64,000 bases of DNA from Bolinopsis microptera (GCF_026151205.1 NC_087081.1:10789113-10853112), one strand, 5' to 3'. Numbered from the stretch's first letter, positions 20,209 through 31,565 are shown. Program-made: numbers and translations. The notes: generated by a model from the letters alone, not told the origin.

Positions 20209-21855
20209 TCACAGTTTGTCTTTTTTGTCAGAGCACCTCTGCTGGTGAGTGTCTCTGTTTCCCTTCTGCGCGAAACCAAGCCCACCACAGTGGGCCACCA
20301 TGATAGTTTAGGCCATAAATCGACTTTCCTTAAATCCCATTTTCTTTATCTTATCTCCTAGTAAATAGATATACACATAAAGTGCAAAAACCCGAATTGG
20401 AAAATATTTAAATGCTGAATTTTGGCAGCGCGCCAAATATAGACATTTTTTTGACTGCCAAAAAAATCAATTTAAGCAGTGAAAATGGCCACTAAATCCC
20501 TGTGGCTCAGAAAAAAGGCCTAACAAGGTTTAATGATTATTTTGATGCCTCCTAGAACAGTTTTGAATGATCTTTCTGGTGAAATAGGCCTTATCATGCC
20601 AATCGATTAGGAAAAATTTACGCGCAGAGGCAAATTTTGACCCTCTTTTTCACCTTTTTTCAAGTCTTCAAGACCAGGAATAGTTGTTAGGGCCTTCTAG
20701 TGCCCACTAAAAACCACTTTTATCTTTAAGTACCGACAATTTCCTAACAAATGCAACCAAGAATGGTTCTGGCTGGATCTGGCTTTCCATTTTATGAATT
20801 TTTAAAAATCCCCATTTGCTCTCATTTTGGTGTATTTTCCTGGCGCTAAATAAGCAATATTCTAGTAAAAGGGAGGGGTTGAGTGTGCACTTCGATGTAT
20901 AGAGTTTTTTGATGCTGAATCGGGTTAAATAGGTCATTTGTAACTCAAATCACCAAACAGCACATGTTGTGTCGCTATTCCCAACCCTGTGGGGGCCACG
21001 CCCATTTTTTTCATTACGCGCATATATGGGAAATCTGTATCTCAGCTTCTGAAGGTCTTAGAGACTCAAACTTTGGCTTAAAATGACCGCAATGCACATG
21101 TTTATATTGACACTATAAAGGTCATGAAGGCCCAAAATGCTTACTTTTGGAAAAAATCCAGAAAAACTAATTTTCACTGGGGCGAGAGTGAAAAAAATCT
21201 ACTCTAGAAGCTAATTAACATTGAGTTTGCAGTTTGGTGTCTACAACTTATGGAGCGACACAATTCAGTTTCAGAAGCTCCTTCCAGCTATCTTATCTTA
21301 TCCCCAAATGTATACATATAACCATCTCTGTGGTTACTTCAAACCACGTAAATAGTGGATTAAACTCCTGAAAGCGCGCGTGTTATGTGCACGTGTTCGC
21401 GGGTTGGGGAGCATTGAATTGGCTTCCTTTTACATAAAGTTGATTAAAAAAAACCCTTCTCTGATCGTGTTACCACTGGAAAGGATCATTCTGCACAGAA
21501 TTCCCATTAAACATCAATTATAGGGATATAAAGGGTCTGCATATGAAAATGTTGAAAATTCGGAAAATTCAAAATATCGAAATAACTTTGTTTGTGATGA
21601 CAATGGAGCTCTGAAAATGTCTTTAAACGACTTTTTGGGCCAAACAACTCTTAAGAACAGTATATATGGCCAATCAGACCATTCCTTCATGCCTAAACTA
21701 TCATGACCCCCCTTCGCGGCCCACTGTGCCCACATAGGGCACACTTGTAGGGTTTCAGTCCGAAGTGAACAGCTCTGATGTGACGGTTAAGGCGGGAACT
21801 GTAGAAGTGATTGCAGAATGGACAGTTGCCTCGGTGTCCGTAATTCAGCAGGACT
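20209..21855 (-). pseudogene. Z33: two-finger exon split by a Transib-like element
   Basis: Acceptor ATTTCTTCAG, phase 1. 21855-21729 encodes finger 1 (CPFCNHFYSSRLNRHIRA) and the start of finger 2 (KCALCG). The element occupies 20286-21728 and puts a stop shortly after its edge. The remainder (20285-20209) encodes GFAQKGNRDTH and a final Cys in QQRC, then KKDKL. The break is between the second Cys and the Phe of finger 2. Apart from the insertion both halves are open. Confidence 0.9.
20286..21728. mobile_element. Transib/RAG-like non-autonomous element inside Z33
   Basis: Ends are inverted: CACAGTGGGCC at both termini, with a second shared block TCATGATAGTTTAGGC slightly inside. It is flanked by a 5-bp duplication CCCAC (20281-20285, 21729-21733). 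The internal sequence shows no transposase. CACAGTG termini and 5-bp GC-rich duplications are hallmarks of the Transib superfamily; the assignment is inferred from ends only. Confidence 0.8.
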
Positions 21856-21965
21856 CCTGAAGAAATAGGAAATAGACATGATTCCAGCTCAGCACTTACT
21901 GTTCCTTCTTAATAACCCTGCACAGTTCAATATTTTCTCAAAGTAGCTCCACTAAAACATCAGTT

Positions 21966-22153
21966 CTATCTGCTGTGGGTCCTCTGCTCATGTTTTGTTT
22001 TATTTCCACTGGTGGTAAAGAAAGTGTCACAGTGGGAACACTTGTACGGTCTCAAGCCATAGTGTACAGCCTTAATGTGCCTCCAAAGCTTAGAAGCGTA
22101 GAATTTGTTGCAAAAGGGACAGTGACCTTTGTTTCCGTACTTCAGAGTACCTC
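21966..22153 (-). CDS. Z34: two-finger terminal exon
   Basis: Acceptor TACCTTTTCAG, phase 1. Finger 1 starts CPFCNKFYASKLWRHIKA, finger 2 starts CSHCDTFFTTSGNKTKHE, ending RTHSR. It shares the YGNKGxCPFCNKFY lead with Z33-Z37. Confidence 0.85.
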
Positions 22154-22484
22154 CTGAAAAGGTACGGCTCAAAGTTTAGTGGTCATGTGACGACAAATGT
22201 GAATTTTTAGCGATACCAGACCAAGTTTTGTGAGTATGAGGTAAGCTGTTAGCTAGGTGTTTCACTTATTATTTAGGACAACTACTGTGCCTTCCTTTGT
22301 GCTATTTATGAAATTTATTACGATACAGAACATAAATAAAAAATAAAAGGCTCAATTTAATCAACAAAAATCAAGAAATCAAATGATTGGATATATCATA
22401 ATTCATATCTGAATAGTAGTCATAAATACATTAAAGATAAGTTATAAAAAAGGAAAAAATAAAATTCTGCTCTTAAGCAAACAT

Positions 22485-22702
22485 TCACTCCTTCTCATTT
22501 TTAAAATATATAACATGATTCCGTCGGACGTGCTTAATCCGGTTACCACTGTCTGCAAATGTAGCCGAACAGTACGAACACTTGAACAGTTTCAGCCGCA
22601 AGTGCACAGCCCGAATGTGACGGTTTAGTTTCGAGCTATAAAACTTGCAACAAAAAGGGCAAGTTCCCCGATAACCGTAATCTTCCAGGTTTCCTGAATA
22701 AC
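22485..22702 (-). CDS. Z35: two-finger terminal exon with tandem acceptors
   Basis: Two AGs nine bases apart (ACTTCTTTCAG, then GGTTATTCAG) both give phase 1, differing by three residues. Finger 1 starts CPFCCKFYSSKLNRHIRA and finger 2 starts CSYCSATFADSGNRIKHV. It ends KNEKE. Confidence 0.85.
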
Positions 22703-22753
22703 CTGAAAGAAGTAAGTTCTAACTTATATAACATAACTTAATAACATCATCCA

Positions 22754-22986
22754 CTAAGGCCATCTAAAAGGGCGGCTATCATTATGGGGTGTCTCTACAT
22801 TAAAATGTTTCAATTGTTCATGTTTATGCTGGTTCCACTTGGTCTTGAAGGAAGCAGAGCAGAATGAACATTGGTGCTGTTTCAGATTATAGTGGACAGT
22901 TCTGATGTGACGATTGAGGTTTGTCTTGAAGTACTTGCTGCAAAAGGGGCAGTGACCTTTGTTACTGTGATTTATATCCAGTCTCC
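22754..22986 (-). CDS. Z36: two-finger terminal exon
   Basis: Acceptor AACGTTTCAG, phase 1. Finger 1 starts CPFCSKYFKTNLNRHIRT and finger 2 starts CSFCSASFKTKWNQHKHE, ending QLKH. A long polar tail NVETPHNDSRPFRWP follows. The linker HYNLKQHQC departs from the array consensus. Confidence 0.85.
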
Positions 22987-23316
22987 CTGAAACGTTAGAG
23001 AGATGTATTATGTGGAGATGAACTTGTATCTCAGGTATCAGGTATTATTAGTATCTCAGGTATTATTGATGCCGAAATACCTGTATCTCAGGTATTATTG
23101 ATGCCGAAATGTCAAATTAACAGTGCCAAGGTCTAAGTTTACACAACTTAGTAGTGCTCCGGCTACTACAAACGTTACCAAGAAAGTCAATCAGAAATAC
23201 CACCCAGACAATGTTGTTAAGGTTGCACAATCATGATAAAAGATAATTAACTCAATAAACCCTCAAGATAAAAATAATCCATCAGTCTACAACAATAACT
23301 GGTAACTCTCAAAACA

Positions 23317-23543
23317 CTAAGAGATGTGTACATTTTTAGCAGAATGTCTCACTATCTCGTGCTTCAGCCTGTCTCTCTTGTCCTTGAAACTAGCCTTGCA
23401 GTAAGCACATTGATATGGTTTAAGGTTCAGACACACGGTTTTGACGTGCCGGTTGAGGTTTTGACTGAAGAATTTTTGGCAAAATGGGCAAGTTCCCTTG
23501 TTTCCATAATGTTGGAGCAGGTCATGAGTTTGGAGAAGGCTCC
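23317..23543 (-). CDS. Z37: two-finger terminal exon with C2HC first finger
   Basis: Acceptor CACTGTTTCAG, phase 1. Finger 1 is CPFCQKFFSQNLNRHVKTVC: the usual final His is a Cys, giving C2HC. Finger 2 starts CAYCKASFKDKRDRLKHE. Cys can replace His as a zinc ligand, so this is probably still functional. Confidence 0.8.
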
Positions 23544-23771
23544 CTGAAACAGTGAGAATGATGGCAGATTTGAAAAAGCTGGTAAATGATGCATTTTAGT
23601 ATTCATGAATTTTGATTTGATTATGATACAGGGTATATAGCACAGGCCAACAAGTAGGTATAAAACAAAGGGACATCTAACATCTTCCACAGCTAACGAT
23701 CAACGACTGCGATTAAAACGGATAAAATTCAACACTCTGTTCAAATAAACTGTTATTTCGCAAGAAATAGC

Positions 23772-24022
23772 CTAATTTCTGTCTTTTCTGGACTTGTGAA
23801 CAGCTATCATATGAGTATCCCTGTTCCCAGCTTGAGTAAACGTAGCATCACACAGTTTACACCGGTAGGGTCGCAGTTTCAAGTGCACTCCGTTGATGTG
23901 TCTGTTTAGCTTGGCTGCAAAGAACTTATGGCAGAAGGGACAGTCTCCTCTGTCTCCGCTCCTACCATCCGGGGTGGTTTTAACTCCTCCTTCAGGGGGA
24001 TCAGACTGCTGCTTCAATGTTT
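23772..24022 (-). CDS. Z38: two-finger terminal exon
   Basis: Acceptor TTCCTGTCAG, phase 1. The lead is long and polar (KQQSDPPEGGVKTTPDGRSG). Finger 1 starts CPFCHKFFAAKLNRHING and finger 2 starts CKLCDATFTQAGNRDTHM, ending SRKDRN. Confidence 0.85.
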
Positions 24023-24309
24023 CTGACAGGAATACTCATAATCGGGGCAGCACACATTGGGGTAAAGTGAATTGATAGTGTGGTATTTACTTATGCGATT
24101 ACTCCGTCTATAAGAATGACCCGGCAGATGTCTAAGCATAACACGTATGATTTAATGATTGCTGTCAGCGAAATCAGATTAGAATTGTCGCTGAACCAAA
24201 TTTGCAAGAAGCTAAAACTAAAGAAAATTAAAGTGTTCCTTTCTACCGTTCCACCATCTGAGCACACATCTTTTGTTCTATTTATAGATTGTTGTTCTTG
24301 AAAGGAGTT

Positions 24310-24485
24310 TTACAGCGTGATTTCAACTCGTGAGTCTTTTTGGCTGACATCTGGCTGAAATCTGGCATCACAAAACCGGCACTTGAAGGGCCTCATGCCC
24401 AAGTGGACACCTCTGATATGACGTACAAGCTTGCTCTTGAAGTATTTGTTGCAGTACGGACAGATCCCCCGGTCACATTGCAGCC
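24310..24485 (-). pseudogene. Z39: finger exon with a frameshift in finger 2
   Basis: Acceptor CCCACCTCAG and finger 1 (CPYCNKYFKSKLVRHIRG) are intact. After CRFCDARF the frame reads QPDVSQKDSRVEITL and stops. In the next frame the DNA reads FSQMSAKKTHELKSRC, a normal finger end. A single-base change near 24360 explains this. The exon can still splice but would yield only one finger. Confidence 0.75.
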
Positions 24486-24848
24486 CTGAGGTGGGATGCT
24501 GTTGAAGTGGGTGTTGATTAGCATTTTGTGAGGATTATTTGTGATGCTTCTTTGGATGAACGTTAGAGATAGTTTCTCAAGGCGGTTCTAAGTGACACTG
24601 TAACTCCTGTTGTTATCTTCTGACAAATGAAATTTTCATTTGATTTTCGACCACTAAAAAAGTAGTAATTTCTTTTTAAAAAAGGAGTAAAAGTAAGCAG
24701 TTCTAATGTATAAAAGTTCGTAATCATAAGAGAGTAACAATAAATTGTGTTTAACAGATCTCTGCCAATAAAAACTACAGTTCAACTCATCGTAACGAGA
24801 TACCAATGTCATACGAGGTCCACGTGCTCCTTCATAATGCATTTTAAA

Positions 24849-25063
24849 CTACATTAAATCCTTCTTGTGAACTCTCCAGAAGTGTTTCTCCTTCGTAGTC
24901 CTCTGAGCGAACGTCCAGTTGCACAGGGGACACTTGTAGGGCTTTAGCTTGAGGTGCACGTTGCGGATGTGGCGGTGGACGGAGCTGATGCCTGACTTGA
25001 AGGTTTTGTGACAGTGTGGGCAGGAGCTGCTCACTGGATCAGATGTTTGTTGGAGCAATGATC
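24849..25063 (-). CDS. Z40: two-finger terminal exon
   Basis: Acceptor CACCTCTCAG, phase 1. Finger 1 is long (CPHCHKTFKSGISSVHRHIR), with a two-residue insertion before the helix. Finger 2 starts CPLCNWTFAQRTTKEKHF. The tail is KKDLM. Confidence 0.85.
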
Positions 25064-25314
25064 CTGAGAGGTGATGACTAAATGCTTGTTTTCGAAATGT
25101 TTCGTGATTATAGCTTTGTAGCTATGATGTCTGATTATTGTATATGGTGAATGACGTAAAATTGATGTACTTTCAAGAATGCTCAAAAAGTAAAATTGTT
25201 AACGGCCAAAGCAACAATATTAAGAGAAAATTATACCAAATTTAGCAAAAGTTAAATTCAAGGAACAGTCCAGTAAATTATCAATATTAAAGCTTCCAAA
25301 ACCAGTCAGGTTTC

Positions 25315-25517
25315 CTAATTGTGGAACTTCTTAACATGAGAATCTCGGTGAAACTTCTGAGAGAACGTTAAACTGCATTCCGGACAAGCATACGGTCTGA
25401 GCTTCAAATGCACACATCTCAAGTGTCGGTAGTAAGTGCCGCTACTGGCGAGGGTCTTGTAACAGACCGGGCATTGGTACAACTTGGCGCCCGGTATCAG
25501 GATTACTTGGAGCGGCT
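25315..25517 (-). CDS. Z41: two-finger terminal exon
   Basis: Acceptor TACTGTTTCAG, phase 1. Finger 1 starts CPVCYKTLASSGTYYRHL and finger 2 starts CPECSLTFSQKFHRDSHV, ending KKFHN. The lead EPLQVILIPGAKLYQ is more hydrophobic than usual. Confidence 0.85.
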
Positions 25518-25987
25518 CTGAAACAGTAACATAGAGTGAGCTAGCGGCAGTGTTACAGGTGAAATCTGGGGTGGGTGACATTCATTGTCCGTACATTTTC
25601 ATAAAACATCCCTGGGCCGTTCAGTTTGAATCGGAATATTGACACTAAATATTCAGCACTTTAAAACTCGTTACTGTCAATTTCATTGGTTGAGCTACTT
25701 GTTTTTGGATTTATGTGGTTTATAATTATCACAAAGAGAAATGACAACGTTTTGATAAAACTTCTAAATTTGTCATAATCACTGAAAAATAAAGAGTATA
25801 ATAATTGTCAGTAAACTTTTTAGCCACCAAAATATACAAAAATGCATTTTCTAAATGAAAAATCTTCTGGCTAAAATTCTGATACGTAATACTATTCCCA
25901 TATCTACTACACAGTCAAGCTGAAACATATCCAACGTCAGCTATTCGTCAGATCATTAAAACCGCTTAATAAAAAACCTAGAAAGTT

Positions 25988-26184
25988 CTAAGAATTTCTA
26001 ATTTTATGGACATGTCGCTCATGGTTCCACCTGGTCCCTCTATGCTTGAAGGACTGTCCACACACACGACACACAAACAGCTTTAACTTAAGGTGCACCG
26101 CCCTCACGTGCCAGTTGAGGTTAGCACTGAAGAACTTGTTGCAAAAAGGACAGCAACCCTTGTGTCCGAAATGCTCCAATTCTC
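25988..26184 (-). CDS. Z42: two-finger terminal exon
   Basis: Acceptor TTGATTTCAG, phase 1. Finger 1 starts CPFCNKFFSANLNWHVRA, finger 2 starts CRVCGQSFKHRGTRWNHE, ending KIRNS. Finger 2 shows the ancestral form of the Z43 minisatellite unit (CRVCGxxFKxRGxRxxHER). Confidence 0.85.
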
Positions 26185-26626
26185 CTGAAATCAAAAGTGT
26201 GCAAGGAACGAATTTGTTATTAACGTCTCAAAAACCGCGTATACGTGTTTTTACTTGTTCAATAGATATTAAAGAGTGTTTGGCCAGTTCATTGGGTAGT
26301 TATAGCGATACAGACAGCTCGTACTCATGGGGACTTGATATAGCCCGGCTTTAAATTGGTCGAGGTGGGACTGGACATCCTCGCCCAATATTTAAATATA
26401 AGTCACGTAAACAAAAAATTGTCCCAAGCCAAAGAACTAAGCACGTTGAAGATAATCGCCCAAAAATACCATTGATTTAGAAATCAAAACTTGCAAACAA
26501 AATCATAAATCGGTTTTGTTAACCGAATTTAAACAGAGCCAACGCCAAAGAATAAACTTGCAACTACCCATTCAAACTCAAATTCCCTCAGCTCAAGTTG
26601 TATACTGGAGAAGTGGAGAGCTCTAG

Positions 26627-27137
26627 AATTACTGATAATGTGCATCCCGCTCATGCTTTAATCTGCAACCTCTATACTTAAAGGGGGCACCACACACACG
26701 GCACCACACGGCACTACTGATAATGTGTATCCCGCTCATGCTTTAATCTGCAACCTCTATACTTAAAGGGGGCACCACATACACGGCACCACACGGCACT
26801 ACTGATAATGTGTATCCCGCTCATGCTTTAATCTGTAACCTCTATACTTAAAGGGGGCACCACACACACGGCACCACACGGCACTACTGATAATGTGCAT
26901 CCCGCTCATGCTTTAATCTGCAACCTCTATACTTAAAGGGGGCACCACACACACGGCACCACACGGCACTACTGATAATGTGCATCCCGCTCATGCTTTA
27001 ATCTGTAACCTCTATACTTAAAGGGGGCACCACACACACGGCACCACACGGCACTACTGATAATGTGCATCCCGCTCATGCTTTAATCTGCAACCTCTAT
27101 ACTTAAAGGGGGCACCACACACACGGCACAGGAACTG
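26627..27137. repeat. 85-bp minisatellite made of a zinc-finger coding unit, six units
   Basis: Each unit carries the coding sequence for most of finger 2 of Z43 (CRVCGAPFKYRGCRLKHE plus flanks). Units start near 26713, 26798, 26883, 26968 and 27053. Since 85 is not a multiple of three, units change frame and only the first is in use. Confidence 0.95.
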
Positions 27138-27238
27138 CTTCAATTTCAGATGTACTGCTTTTACGTGCATATTGAGTTCAGAACTGAAGAACTTGTTGCA
27201 AAAGGGGCAGGAGCCTTTGTTGCCATAATTCAGGTGTC
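27054..27238 (-). CDS. Z43: two-finger terminal exon opening onto an 85-bp finger minisatellite
   Basis: Acceptor TTTCTTTCAG, phase 1. Finger 1 starts CPFCNKFFSSELNMHVKA; finger 2 starts CRVCGAPFKYRGCRLKHE and ends DAHYQ. Finger 2 is part of the first unit of an 85-bp tandem array that follows. Confidence 0.85.
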
Positions 27239-27796
27239 CTGAAAGAAAGAGATGTGTAGGACGGAATTGGGTTTGAATGGAGATTGGAGAGTGGTGTTTG
27301 AGTCAACAGTAGGAAAAAAAGCTTATTATTCGGGCGCAGTCAGTCATGATGAGGCCTCATTACATGAGCCTTAGTGTCATATACTTTAGATATGGCTTCA
27401 AATATGAATTCCTTCAGGAACATTACACTTAACAGATAATTAACCATCATTGCTAGTTAAATAACTTTAAACGCAAGTTTAATCTCAAAAACCTTAACTT
27501 AGCTTCATAGCACTTGCTTCAAGACAAAAGCCTACAAACGGAAATCATTGAAAGTTTCAGATTTACTACCAAAATCCATACATACTATCAACACCAACTG
27601 TCCCAAAAGAATCAACCTACTAAGATACGACAATATCAACAATAACATTTTGAGAGTTCAATCATGAACTCAGATTATTGTGAGTTATAAAATCATTCAT
27701 CGTATATTCAGAGAAAAACCATTCACATTATCCGTGCTACAAAGACTGTCATGACGTAAAGAGTTATGACATTTACGAACATTTCTGAAAGAAGTT

Positions 27797-27984
27797 TTAC
27801 GTTTTATGGATCCTACGCATGTGATACTGTCTCGTTGAACGGTGCTTAAAGAATACATCACATAGACGACATTTATAGCACTTCATGTTCAAATGGACTG
27901 CTTTCACATGATAGTTGAGCTCAGAAAAGAAGAACTTGTTGCAAAAGGGGCAGGTACCTCTATGTCCATAATGCTTCGAATCCC
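27797..27984 (-). CDS. Z44: two-finger terminal exon
   Basis: Acceptor CAAATTTCAG, phase 1. Finger 1 starts CPFCNKFFFSELNYHVKA and finger 2 starts CRLCDVFFKHRSTRQYHM. The linker HLNMKCYKC carries an extra Cys. Close paralogue of Z43. Confidence 0.85.
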
Positions 27985-28265
27985 CTGAAATTTGGAGTAA
28001 AGAGTTGACATGGTGAGCAGTATTTTGAGTGTAAATATTATCGAACTTAGATCAGACCTTCAGTGCAATGAGTGTAAGTACTGGAGAGTTATACTGAAGT
28101 CAAATCATCATCATATAAACCATTTCTGCAAACAAAATGATAAAGATAAATCAACCTGTCACAAATCTAAAACTTCAATTTATTATTATTATTATCTAAA
28201 CCCGTGCTAAAGTTCCACCACTGTACTGTAGTGTGTACTAAACAGTACAAACCACAAACACTGCA

Positions 28266-28501
28266 CTACACATTAAAATTGTCTCGGTGAACATGACGCT
28301 CATGTTTCCACCGTGTTCCTCTTTGCCCGAAAGAGGCTCCACAAAATCTGCATTTATAGGGCTTGAGCTTGAAGTGAACATCTCGCATGTGCCGATGCCA
28401 ACTACTGTTCGTAGTAACAACTTTAGAGCAGTAAAGGCAGGGGAAGATCCTCACACCCTGTACTGTAACTGGGTAGGGTTGCACTTTCTGGGACACAGAT
28501 C
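28266..28501 (-). CDS. Z45: two-finger terminal exon, mosaic of Z50 and Z46
   Basis: Acceptor TTCCACCCAG, phase 1. Finger 1 (CLYCSKVVTTNSSWHRHM) and its upstream intron match Z50. Finger 2 (CRFCGASFGQRGTRWKHE) and the downstream flank match Z46. The switch falls in the KPYKC linker. The exon is intact, so it offers a new finger pair. Confidence 0.85.
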
Positions 28502-28509
28502 CTGGGTGG

Positions 28510-28620
28510 AAGTAGATAAGGATTTGCGTGAGTCGTGACGTCACACTTCACGTGACGTCACACCTCACGTGACGTCACGTGAGTCGTTCAAGGCTTGAAC
28601 CGTTCATGATTTGATATTTA
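28510..28620. repeat. TGACGTCACGTGAG repeats upstream of Z45, duplicated at 31574-31684
   Basis: Three TGACGTCA sites in CACCTCACGTGACGTCA context. The same block lies upstream of Z50; both are part of the Z45/Z50 segmental duplication. Confidence 0.9.
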
Positions 28621-28680
28621 CAATGTTAGCCACCACTGTACTGTAGTGTTTACTAAACAGTACAAACCACAAACACTGTA

Positions 28681-28874
28681 CTACACATTAAAATTGTCTC
28701 GGTGAACATGACGCTCATGTTTCCACCGTGTTCCTCTCTGCCCGAAAGAGGCTCCACAAAATCTACATTTAAAAAGTCTGAGCTTCAAATGCACGGCATC
28801 GACGTGGGGCTTGATGCTGTTCCTCTGGAACAGTCTGCTACAGTAAGGACAAGGCACAGTTAGATCGTTACTTC
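28681..28874 (-). CDS. Z46: two-finger terminal exon, donor of the Z45 second half
   Basis: Acceptor ATGTTTGCAG, phase 1. Finger 1 starts CPYCSRLFQRNSIKPHVD and finger 2 starts CRFCGASFGQRGTRWKHE, ending RDNFNV. Finger 2, the stop and the sequence past it are near-identical to Z45. Confidence 0.85.
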
Positions 28875-29684
28875 CTGCAAACATTCCGTAAACAGATCGC
28901 ATTTAAATATGAAATCTAACTAATAATAACAGAATGTGTGTTCGTCTGTCTGTTTGTAATTTCCGAGCGGCTTAATCAAGAAAACGGTAAGAGTTGCGAG
29001 ACTGATTTTTTCGGTAAAGTGCCGACAAAACTCTGACGAAGTTAAATGATAAAGGTTTTTTAAATCGGTCGTTGGTAAGTGGTTTAATTGATGGTTTTGT
29101 ACCACAAATGTTACACAAAATAGCTTGAGCAGAACGGTAAGAGTTACGGGGCTCGCATACGTTATAATAATTAATAATACTTTCATACTTTCATGTTCAT
29201 ACTTTCATACGACAATGTTATGCGTGTTCACAAATATGATAGGCGGGTGTGGTGTTAAGGGTTAATTTCTATTGATTATTGTTTAAGATACTATTACTAT
29301 TGTTTAAGATACCATTGGATACGTGAGGGCACTCCGAATAGAATTGCTCACCTAATGCGGGTTTTGACTCAACGGGTAAATGCTCCTACCCTTTTTAACT
29401 GCGGCAGTGAAATCCCGGCCGAAGGCCGGGTTACACTAGTGATTTATAAGATAATGAGGATGCGAAGGACGAATTTTAAGCTCATTATGTCTGAATACTC
29501 AAGTAACAGAATGTAGTTAATAAATACCACCAAAAAAAAGGCCTGACTAAAGCCTTCAATTGATACGTGGGAGCTCGGGGATTATACTGTACGCTCAACA
29601 AAACATTGCTACACGTGCAAAGTTAGCAACCTCTAAACCGCTATCATAATAATGAACAGTGTCCAGGATAACAAAATTAAACCC

Positions 29685-29869
29685 TCATTGTTTTTGCTGC
29701 AAGTGGATGTCTCGTTCATGGTTCCGCCTAGTTCCTTGCTGTCCAAAAGCAGCGTCACAGTAATGGCATTTGTAGGGCCGTAGTTTGAGGTGGACGGCAT
29801 TGACGTGCTGTTTAAGTCGTGTCCGGAAGTGCTTGTGACAGTATGGGCATTCTCCACGGTCTACTGTCT
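29685..29869 (-). CDS. Z47: two-finger terminal exon
   Basis: Acceptor CCCTTCCCAG, phase 1. Finger 1 starts CPYCHKHFRTRLKQHVNA, finger 2 starts CHYCDAAFGQQGTRRNHE. The tail is LQQKQ. Finger 2 belongs with Z42, Z45 and Z46 (GTRxxHERxxH). Confidence 0.85.
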
Positions 29870-30428
29870 CTGGGAAGGGTGAGGTTTATCTGACATGCCA
29901 GTAATAGTTGCAATAATGGGAAATTGAAGCAGCCGATAAGGGGTATAAATTAGGCAAACAGCAAAGATAAGAAGCAAGTTTACTTGAAGATTCGAACTCA
30001 CTAGCTGTCCAAGGATAAGCACGTTCGCTTTGGTGGGATCTTAAAAGTTGAATATAATTCTCTCCTCCTGGAACTACGAGCGATTCGATTAAGTTATATC
30101 AACTTAATTAAGTTATATTAACTTAAATTAGAAAACTTACAGAGAGTGAGTTTGAGTGTACATAATTTTACTTTGTATACAAAGGGCTCTTTTTATTTAT
30201 CAATGTTGCGGAGTGCAAAAGCCTAATTTTTGGTACTCGGCCGGTTTACAACGAAAAGATATTTTTCAAAATTAAAAAGCAGCAAAAAATACAATATAAT
30301 CAATTCTTTTCTCCGAAAGTTAAAATAAAGTCATACCATGTATATATATAATTATTTCACATTCGAAAGATAACACACTTGGTATAAAGTAAAATACTGT
30401 AAAATTTCTAAAAAACTTCTTTCCACAG

Positions 30429-30607
30429 TTACTGGATGCCATGAATATTTCTCATGTGGTTCTTCTTAGTCCCACTCTGACCGAAGGAAGCACCACACAG
30501 CTCACACCTAAAGGGTCTCAACTTCAAATGGACAGCATTGATGTGAATTTTGAGCTTTTGTGAGAAAACTTTGTAGCAATACGGACACTGTCCACTGTCT
30601 GCCACCC
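30429..30607 (-). CDS. Z48: two-finger terminal exon
   Basis: Acceptor TAATTCGCAG, phase 1. Finger 1 starts CPYCYKVFSQKLKIHINA, finger 2 starts CELCGASFGQSGTKKNHM. It ends GIQ. One of the shortest modules, with almost no tail. Confidence 0.85.
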
Positions 30608-30798
30608 CTGCGAATTATTTGAAACTCAAGAAAGCATGTGGAATGAAGTTCTTTGGGAAGTGTCAGCTAATTTTAGAGTGAGCACTATCTCAGACATAAG
30701 AGCGGCCTGTTCAAATTAAAGTTGATTTGACGTGTTATATAACGAGGCCTTCAAAACAAAGTTAACGTTGGGTCAAATGGGACGACTTGTCAGACGTC

Positions 30799-31043
30799 TC
30801 AGTGCATTTCCTTCGCATGTCTCTCCATGGTCTTCTTCTGAATGAATCTCATGTCGCACACCAGACACTTATACTGCATATTCTTATAGCGCTTCATGTT
30901 GAAGTGGAGTTCTCTCATGTGTCGGTACCAAGAGCTACTCTGGGTTAGGACTTGAGGGCAGTAAGGGCACGGGTATATTGTCTTCGCTCCAGATCTTATC
31001 TTGACAGTTACTGGTCGGGGCTTGATTTTCACTGGCAGGGACC
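30799..31043 (-). CDS. Z49: two-finger terminal exon with a long linker
   Basis: Acceptor GATTGACCAG, phase 1. Finger 1 starts CPYCPQVLTQSSSWYRHM and finger 2 starts CLVCDMRFIQKKTMERHA. The inter-finger linker NMKRYKNMQYKC is four residues longer than usual and looks like a small internal duplication of RYKC. Confidence 0.85.
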
Positions 31044-31326
31044 CTGGTCAATCGTGTTATTTGTCAGAGGATTTTGTGAGGAAGTGAATTGGTGGTTGTG
31101 AGTTCAGAGCTAGAGTGGAGGATTTTTGTAAGTCTTGGCGATCTAAAAGACTAGCGTTAATTTGATTTAGGAAGTTTAAAAATATAACACTGGACTAAAA
31201 TATAGAAAATATAACTTAAACCTTCAATGGGGCCTGCAAGGGTTTAAATTTCAGAAAATAGCGCAAACATGCAACGAAGAATAATATTTAATGAAAATGA
31301 AAAGGATAAATCTATCCCAAATAATT

Positions 31327-31565
31327 CTAGTGTATGTTTATTTGGTTCTCATGTATGTTTGTCTGATGCATTTCCATGTTCTTTTTCTGAGCAAACGTCA
31401 TTTCACAAGAGGGGCATTTATAGGGCTTGAGCTTGAAATGAACATCTCGCATGTGCCGATGCCAACTACTGTTCGTAGTAACAACTTTAGAGCAGTAAGG
31501 GCAGGGGAAGATCCTCACACCCTGTACTGTAACTGGGTAGGGTTGCACTTTCTGGGAGACAGATC
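31327..31565 (-). CDS. Z50: two-finger terminal exon, donor of the Z45 first half
   Basis: Acceptor TTCCACCCAG, phase 1. Finger 1 starts CPYCSKVVTTNSSWHRHM and finger 2 starts CPSCEMTFAQKKNMEMHQ. The lead GSVSQKVQPYPVTVQG and finger 1 are almost identical to Z45, as is the upstream intron with its TGACGTCA repeats. The tail ENQINIH differs. Confidence 0.85.

Noticed and set aside
26627-27137. CRISPR-like array
   Set aside because: Regular 85-bp units without unique spacers, in an animal genome, and coding for a finger; a minisatellite.
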